64,000 nucleotides of DNA from Polyangia bacterium (lineage in GTDB: Bacteria; Myxococcota_A; Polyangia; Nannocystales; Nannocystaceae), in assembly GCA_030424595.1 (NCBI GenBank), contig JAUHWG010000003.1:248001-312000 (forward strand). The letters run 5' to 3'. Position 1 is the first letter of the stretch, and the number at the start of each line of letters is the position of its first letter. Position numbers and translations under genes: made by a program. Below the pieces are notes generated by a model that saw nothing but the letters and a program-made list of their open reading frames with translations, was not told the DNA's origin and made no database searches. Shown here one piece after another: positions 59,469 to 64,000 of the stretch.

Positions 59469-61568
59469 ATGTCTGAACGGCGCCGAAGAGCCCCCCACGT
59501 GGCGCCGCTGGCCATCGTCCCGCTGGCGATCTTGGCGATTGTCGGGGTCGGCTGCTACACCGGCGTGGACACGCCCAACGTCGCCACCACGACGAGCGGT
59601 GGGGTCGCCAGCGACGGGGCGGACAGCTCGGGGACCGCGGGGAGCACGGGGGAGCCCGACACAGCCCCCGCGCTGCCGTGGACGCCGATGCACCGGCTGA
59701 ACCGCCTCGAGTACAACAACACGGTCCGCGACCTCCTCGGCACGACGCTCCGCCCGGCCGACGCGTTTGGGCCGGATCCGGAGGCCAACGGCTTCGACAA
59801 CATGGCCGCGCAGCTCACGATCTCGCCGAGCCTGATCGACGCCTACGATCAAGCGGCGCGGGCGGTGATCGACGAGGCCCTCGATCCGCAGCCGGCCTTC
59901 CGCGTCTCCTTCACCGGCGACGCCCTCGCGGTCGAGGACGGCTACCCGGTCGGCGATCTCTGGGCCCTCAGCGGCCACCCCCTGACGGTCAGCGTCGAGG
60001 TCCCCGAGGAGCTCGACGCGGAGCTGGTGCTCACCGCGGGGATGACCGTCGGCGGCGCTGCGCCGGCGCCCGAGGCCCGCTTCCAGGTCGACGGCGCCGC
60101 CCTGCCGACCTTCGCGGTCCTGGGGAGCGCGGCCACCCCGACGGCCCACGTCCAGCCGATCGCCCTCACCGCGGGGACCCACACCGTCGAGGTGATCCCG
60201 ACAAACCACGTCAACAAGGCGGCGGAGAACACCTTCAACAATGTGTTTGTTCTCAGCCTCGAGATCCGATCCGTCGAGCAGGCCCCCGGCCCCGGGCGGG
60301 CGCGCGTCTACGTCTGCGAGCCGGCCGAGGACGCCGACGCGGCCTGCTACGCCGAGGTGATCCAGACCTTCGCCGCGCGAGCCTGGCGACGGCCGCTCAG
60401 CGACGATGAGGCGGCGTCCTTGGTCGCCCTCTGGAGCGAGCTCCAGGGCGAAGGGGAGGGCGCCGAGGCGGCCCTGCGCCTGGTGCTGCGGGCGGTGATG
60501 CTCTCGCCGAAATTCTTCTACCGGTCCCGGACGACCGCCGACGCCGACGCCGACGCCTGGCTCGACGACTACGTCCTCGCGAGCCGCCTCTCGTACTTCC
60601 TGTGGAGCTCGATGCCAGACGAGCGCCTCTTCGACATGGCGGCTGAGGGGCGCCTGGCGACCGACGAGGGGCTCTCGGAGGCGGTCGCGTTCATGCTCGA
60701 GGATCCGCGGGCCGACGCGCTCCTCGACGGCTTCGCCGAGCAGTGGCTCGCGCTGCGCCACCTCGCCATGTACAGCCCGGATCCGGTGATGTTCCCCGCC
60801 TTCAACGAGGCGGTGCGGGCGGCGATGGCCGAGGAGTCCCGCCTCTTCTTCGCCGACTTCCTCAGCAACGACGATCCGGTCTCGTCGCTGATCCTCCCCG
60901 ACTTCGCCTACCGCAACGACGTGCTCGCGGCCCACTACGGCGACGCGCCGGTCGACTCGGCGACGATGATCCGCGTGCCCGCACAGGGGGAGCAGCGCCG
61001 CGGCCTCTTGGCCCTCGGCGGCTGGCTGACCGCGACCTCCCACGCCGATCACTCGTCGCCGATCCGCCGCGGTCGCTGGCTCTCCGAGCGCCTCACCTGC
61101 ATCCCGGTCCCGCCGCCGCCGCCCGGCCTCGAGTTCGAGCCGCCGGCGCTCGGCGAGGCCGACTCGGTCCGCGAAGCCCTGGAGAAGCACCGCGAGGATC
61201 CGGGCTGCGCGAACTGCCACATCTTCCTCGACATCGTCGGGATCGGCCTCGAAGAGTACGACGCCGTCGCCCAGCCGGTCGCCGACCCCGACGTCGACAA
61301 CCTCGGCGAGCTCCCCGACGGCCGGACCTTCCGCGGCGCCGCCGGCCTCGCGGGCCTCTACGACGACAGCGACGTCTTCGTCGAGTGTTTCTCCCGCACC
61401 CTCTTCACCTACGCGGTCGGCCGACTGCCGATGGCCGGCGACGTGAGGACGCTGCAGACGATCGCCCAGGAGGCGACGGCGACAGGCGCGACCCTGCCAG
61501 AGCTTATCGACGCGCTCGTCCACACCCCGAGCTTCCGCTCGCCCACCCCGCTGGATCCCGGAGAGTGA
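59469..61568 (+). CDS. DUF1592-type lipoprotein (DUF1587/1595/1592/1588/1585)
   Basis: 699 residues. Lipobox VGVGC, a short linker, then the domain series of this family: DUF1587 (MHRLNRLEYNNTVRDLLG), a beta-rich insert, DUF1595, DUF1592 (LASRLSYFLWSSMPDERLF), DUF1588 (RRGLLALGGWLTATSHADHS), and DUF1585 (CFSRTLFTYAVGRLPM). One CxNCH (CANCH) pair could bind haem c or metal. The family occurs in planctomycetes and myxobacteria, almost always next to a DUF1552 protein, and its function is unknown. Here the DUF1552 gene starts five bases after the stop, so they are co-transcribed. Confidence 0.9.
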   Translation: MSERRRRAPHVAPLAIVPLAILAIVGVGCYTGVDTPNVATTTSGGVASDGADSSGTAGSTGEPDTAPALPWTPMHRLNRLEYNNTVRDLLGTTLRPADAFGPDPEANGFDNMAAQLTISPSLIDAYDQAARAVIDEALDPQPAFRVSFTGDALAVEDGYPVGDLWALSGHPLTVSVEVPEELDAELVLTAGMTVGGAAPAPEARFQVDGAALPTFAVLGSAATPTAHVQPIALTAGTHTVEVIPTNHVNKAAENTFNNVFVLSLEIRSVEQAPGPGRARVYVCEPAEDADAACYAEVIQTFAARAWRRPLSDDEAASLVALWSELQGEGEGAEAALRLVLRAVMLSPKFFYRSRTTADADADAWLDDYVLASRLSYFLWSSMPDERLFDMAAEGRLATDEGLSEAVAFMLEDPRADALLDGFAEQWLALRHLAMYSPDPVMFPAFNEAVRAAMAEESRLFFADFLSNDDPVSSLILPDFAYRNDVLAAHYGDAPVDSATMIRVPAQGEQRRGLLALGGWLTATSHADHSSPIRRGRWLSERLTCIPVPPPPPGLEFEPPALGEADSVREALEKHREDPGCANCHIFLDIVGIGLEEYDAVAQPVADPDVDNLGELPDGRTFRGAAGLAGLYDDSDVFVECFSRTLFTYAVGRLPMAGDVRTLQTIAQEATATGATLPELIDALVHTPSFRSPTPLDPGE

Positions 61569-61573
61569 CGCCG

Positions 61574-62908
61574 ATGTCCTTCCCCTCACGACGCCGCTTT
61601 CTCCTCGGTGCCGGCGCTGCGGCCCTCGCCCTGCCGGCCCTCGAGGTCTTCACCCCGCGAACGGCCAGGGCCGCCGGGCCGCCGCCGCGCTTTCTCGCCT
61701 ATTACTTCCCCAACGGGCGCCGGCCCGAGTGGTGGGTGCCGAGCGGCAGCATGGGCGACCTCGTCTTCCCGGCCCAGTCGTCGGCGCTGCAACCCTTCGC
61801 CGGCCAGGCGCTCGCCCTCCAGAACCTGAGCAACAACGCGGCGATCCAGAGCCCAGGAGCGGCGCACGCGATGGGCACAGGGACGGTGATGACAGGCACC
61901 ACGATCTCGACCGTCGCCGGCGGCGTCGTCGAGAACAACGTCTCCATCGATCAGCTCCTCGCCGACCAGCTCGCGCCGCCGACCCGCTTCCGGTCGTTGC
62001 AGTGGAGCGCCGGCGAGCCCGGCCCCTGCGACGTGGGCGGCTCCTCCTGCGCCTACACCCAGAGCCTCTCCTGGACCGGCCCAGCGTCGCCGCTCGTCGC
62101 GACGATCGACCCGCGAGCGGCCTTCGAGCGCCTCTTCGGCCGCGGCGTCGACGGCCTCGAGGGGGACGCCGCGGAGATCCGGCGGACGACCAAGCGCTCG
62201 GTGATCGACATGGTCGAGGCCGACGCGAAGGCCCTGCAGGGGACCCTCGGCAAGACCGATCAGGCCACGCTAGAGGGCTACTTCGACGCCCTGCGCGACC
62301 TCGAGAAGAGCCTCGACGCGAGCTCTGCCGCCTGTGAGGCGGACCCCGTGCCGCCGGTCCCCGGGCTCGACTATCCGGGCAGGGTCGCCGCCTTCCACGA
62401 GCTCATCCGCCTCGCCTTCCTCTGCGACCAGACCCGCTTCCTCACCTTCATGGTGGAGTTCGGCCTCAGCGGACGATCGCACGACTTCCTCGGCGCGCCC
62501 GGGGGGCACCACGCGCTCTCGCACTACGGCGATCAGGCTGCCAAGGACCGGCTAGAGAAGGTCGAGACCTGGCACAATCAACAGTTCGCGGGGCTCCTCG
62601 GGCTCCTCCGCGACACCCCCGGCCCCCGCGGCGGGACCCTCCTCGACGAGACCGTCGTTCTCGCGATCCCCAGCATGGGCGAGGGCAGCAGCCACGATCA
62701 CGGCCACAACTGCCCGATGCTCTTCGGCGGCAGCGGCGTGCTCAACACCGACGGTCGCAAGATCGCCTTCCCGGCCGAGTCGCCGGCGCGCCTCACCGAT
62801 CTCCACGTCAGCCTCCTCCAGGCCTACGAGATCGAGGGGACCTTCGGCAAGGACGGGGCGATCTTCGGCGATGACGGGGTCTCGCCGATCAGCGGCGTCG
62901 TCGTCTGA
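61574..62908 (+). CDS. DUF1552 protein, Tat-exported
   Basis: 444 residues from ATG 61574. Twin-arginine signal RRRFLLGAGAAALALPALEV. The DUF1552 pattern covers the rest: PRFLAYYFPNGRRPEWW, NNAAIQSPGAAHAMGTGTVM, TRFRSLQWSAG, SLSWTGPASPL, FLTFMVEFGLSGRSHDFLG, GGHHALSHYGD, MGEGSSHDHGHNCPMLFGG. The many conserved His and Asp residues, together with Tat export of a folded protein, point to a metal-binding enzyme related in fold to sulfatase/DUF1501 proteins; the reaction is unknown. Last gene of the two-gene operon with DUF1592. Confidence 0.9.
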   Translation: MSFPSRRRFLLGAGAAALALPALEVFTPRTARAAGPPPRFLAYYFPNGRRPEWWVPSGSMGDLVFPAQSSALQPFAGQALALQNLSNNAAIQSPGAAHAMGTGTVMTGTTISTVAGGVVENNVSIDQLLADQLAPPTRFRSLQWSAGEPGPCDVGGSSCAYTQSLSWTGPASPLVATIDPRAAFERLFGRGVDGLEGDAAEIRRTTKRSVIDMVEADAKALQGTLGKTDQATLEGYFDALRDLEKSLDASSAACEADPVPPVPGLDYPGRVAAFHELIRLAFLCDQTRFLTFMVEFGLSGRSHDFLGAPGGHHALSHYGDQAAKDRLEKVETWHNQQFAGLLGLLRDTPGPRGGTLLDETVVLAIPSMGEGSSHDHGHNCPMLFGGSGVLNTDGRKIAFPAESPARLTDLHVSLLQAYEIEGTFGKDGAIFGDDGVSPISGVVV

Positions 62909-62938
62909 CGTGAGCGTCGCTGGGCGAGCGCCCGAGGC

Positions 62939-62968
62939 AAGGCCCCGCGCGAGAGCGCTCGGGACCTT
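62939..62968. terminator. Hairpin between convergent genes, related to the dispersed palindrome
   Basis: AAGGCCCCGCGCG (62939-62951) and CGCTCGGGACCTT (62956-62968) pair at 11 of 13 positions around AGAG. The sequence GCGAGAGCGCTCGGGACCTTCAC also matches the outer arm of the repeat at 39321-39484, so this looks like a short, internally deleted copy. Likely a two-way terminator. Confidence 0.6.
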
Positions 62969-62979
62969 CACCAAGCCTC

Positions 62980-63891
62980 CTAGCGAGACGCCCGCTGGTT
63001 GAGCTGATCGAAGAGCGCGCTCGCGTGGACGCTCTCGGAGGTCTCCCGCAGCCGGACATAGGTGACGGCTCCGAGCGTCGCCCCGAACGCCCCGGTGATG
63101 AGGCTGAGGAGGATGTCCGCGGCGGGGCCGACGTAGGCGAAGGGGAGGGCGGTGTTCACGAGATGCTCGAGCATCCCTTGGGCGATGCCTGTGACGAAGA
63201 GGGCGGCGAAGATGATGATCCGCGAGCCCTTGGTCAGGGTCCAGCTCCGCGTCAGCGCCTGCGTGATCGAGACGTTCTCGACGATGACTACGGGTACCGC
63301 GACATAGAGCGCGCAGGCGATCGCGCCGGTGCCCATGAAGATCGCGGCGACGCTGAGGATCGCGAGCATCATCGACGGAGGCTCGAGGAAGAAGAGCGCC
63401 GCGAGGCCCAGGCCGCAGAAGACCAGCGGGGCGAAGGTCGCGAGCAACGACACCGCGATCGCCTGCGGGACCCGGCGGATCCCGAGCATGAAGACCTCGC
63501 CGAGGGAGTCTGATCGCTGGGCCATCGACTCGATGGTGCGGCCGATCATCACCGCCTGGGCGATGAAGCCCGAGAGCAACCAGGCCAGGGCGGCGCCGAC
63601 GATCGGCAGGGCGGGGGAGACGACCCGCGGGACCCAGCCCTCGACCATGCCGACGGCGAGCGAGCCCAGGTAGACCGTCCAGAGGACGTTCGGGATGAAG
63701 CAGATGACAGTGATCGCGAGGAAGGCGACGAAGTTGTCACCGAGGACCGTCAGCGATCGCTTGATCACACCGCCCGCGGAGATCGAAGGCGGCGGGAGAT
63801 CGTCGACCTGGTACTCAAACGCGGCGGGGCTCGGACCCCAGGGGCTGCTCGGAGGCTGCGGCTCTGCCCGCTCTGGATGCTCATCGCTCAT
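62980..63891 (-). CDS. Polytopic membrane protein
   Basis: 303 residues. A Pro/Glu-rich cytoplasmic N-terminus (about 1-40) is followed by six hydrophobic segments: VAFLAITVICFIPNVLWTVY, a GAALAWLLSGFIAQAV, LATFAPLVFCGLGLAALFF, ILSVAAIFMGTGAIACALYV, IIIFAALFVTGIAQGML, and DILLSLITGAFGATLGAVTY. The segment PVVIVENVSITQALTRSWTL matches the glycerophosphoryl diester phosphodiesterase membrane-domain-like family (DUF7544/YciC type). Function unknown. The last ~100 bases of the window, upstream of it, hold no gene. Confidence 0.75.
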   Translation of the reverse strand: MSDEHPERAEPQPPSSPWGPSPAAFEYQVDDLPPPSISAGGVIKRSLTVLGDNFVAFLAITVICFIPNVLWTVYLGSLAVGMVEGWVPRVVSPALPIVGAALAWLLSGFIAQAVMIGRTIESMAQRSDSLGEVFMLGIRRVPQAIAVSLLATFAPLVFCGLGLAALFFLEPPSMMLAILSVAAIFMGTGAIACALYVAVPVVIVENVSITQALTRSWTLTKGSRIIIFAALFVTGIAQGMLEHLVNTALPFAYVGPAADILLSLITGAFGATLGAVTYVRLRETSESVHASALFDQLNQRASR

Positions 63892-64000
63892 GCTGTCCTT
63901 GGTATCAGGTGCCCATGTCGGGGTCCATGCGCGGAGCGGTGTTCATGTGCGTAGGCGAACCCCGCCTCCTCGGGTTCCAGCGGGGCGGCCTCAGTGTGCG

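Noticed and set aside
58194..61589. Very long open frame on the minus strand (over 1100 codons)
   Set aside because: It is antisense to the MYXO-CTERM protein and the DUF1592 gene, both of which show real domains and signal peptides. High GC3 on one strand leaves few stops on the other. Its product is Arg/Glu/Val-rich without motifs.

Overview
The window looks like chromosome from a high-GC myxobacterium (Myxococcota; Nannocystales-like is my guess). The support is: very strong G/C preference at third codon positions, several Hanks-type Ser/Thr kinases with TPR tails, many lipoproteins with Ser/Thr/Asp-rich linkers and Cys-rich modules, a MYXO-CTERM-like C-terminus, and a DUF1592/DUF1552 pair. 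I see no rRNA, tRNA or CRISPR array.

Layout. 1-4515: a kinase gene cut by the left edge, in a tight operon with a membrane protein and a lipoprotein. 4523-14459: an accessory block. It holds a decayed BREX phage-defence locus (brxE-brxA-brxB-brxC order, as in type 6, with brxE frameshifted by a 14-bp tandem duplication and brxC cut short), a TPR kinase of lower GC, a tyrosine integrase, and a Cys-rich gene that has lost its 5' end right beside the integrase. 14497-20489: lipoproteins, a metallopeptidase-like lipoprotein, a PQQ-propeller protein and gene remnants.

20490-26784 is the outstanding region: two adjacent genes for genuine tubulin-family proteins. One (23963-25279) is beta-tubulin-like, the other (25465-26784) alpha-tubulin-like. 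They are preceded by a 691-residue protein with a DUF2135-type domain and a small secreted protein. Both tubulins keep the GTP-binding loops, but both lack the residue matching the alpha-tubulin catalytic glutamate. A ~150-bp imperfect palindromic repeat lies between them, with a second copy at 39321-39484.

26868-46340: a SagB-type nitroreductase fusion, a membrane sulfatase-fold protein, an RNase D-like exonuclease, a large glycosidase-like lipoprotein, a KdpD/KdpE-like two-component pair without Kdp pump genes, three small stress-type proteins (CsbD, DUF1328, an amphipathic lipoprotein), a PLP decarboxylase divergent from an M24 peptidase, and further lipoproteins. 46475-63891: a HEAT-like protein, a large hybrid histidine kinase, a second TPR kinase paralogous to the one in the accessory block, a PAS-STAS protein, a lipoprotein with Gly-Tyr/Asp-Gly repeats, a pectinacetylesterase-family lipoprotein, a MYXO-CTERM protein, DUF1592 and DUF1552 proteins, and a membrane protein.

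All family calls come from reading motifs by eye. No database search was run, so novelty statements are inference.
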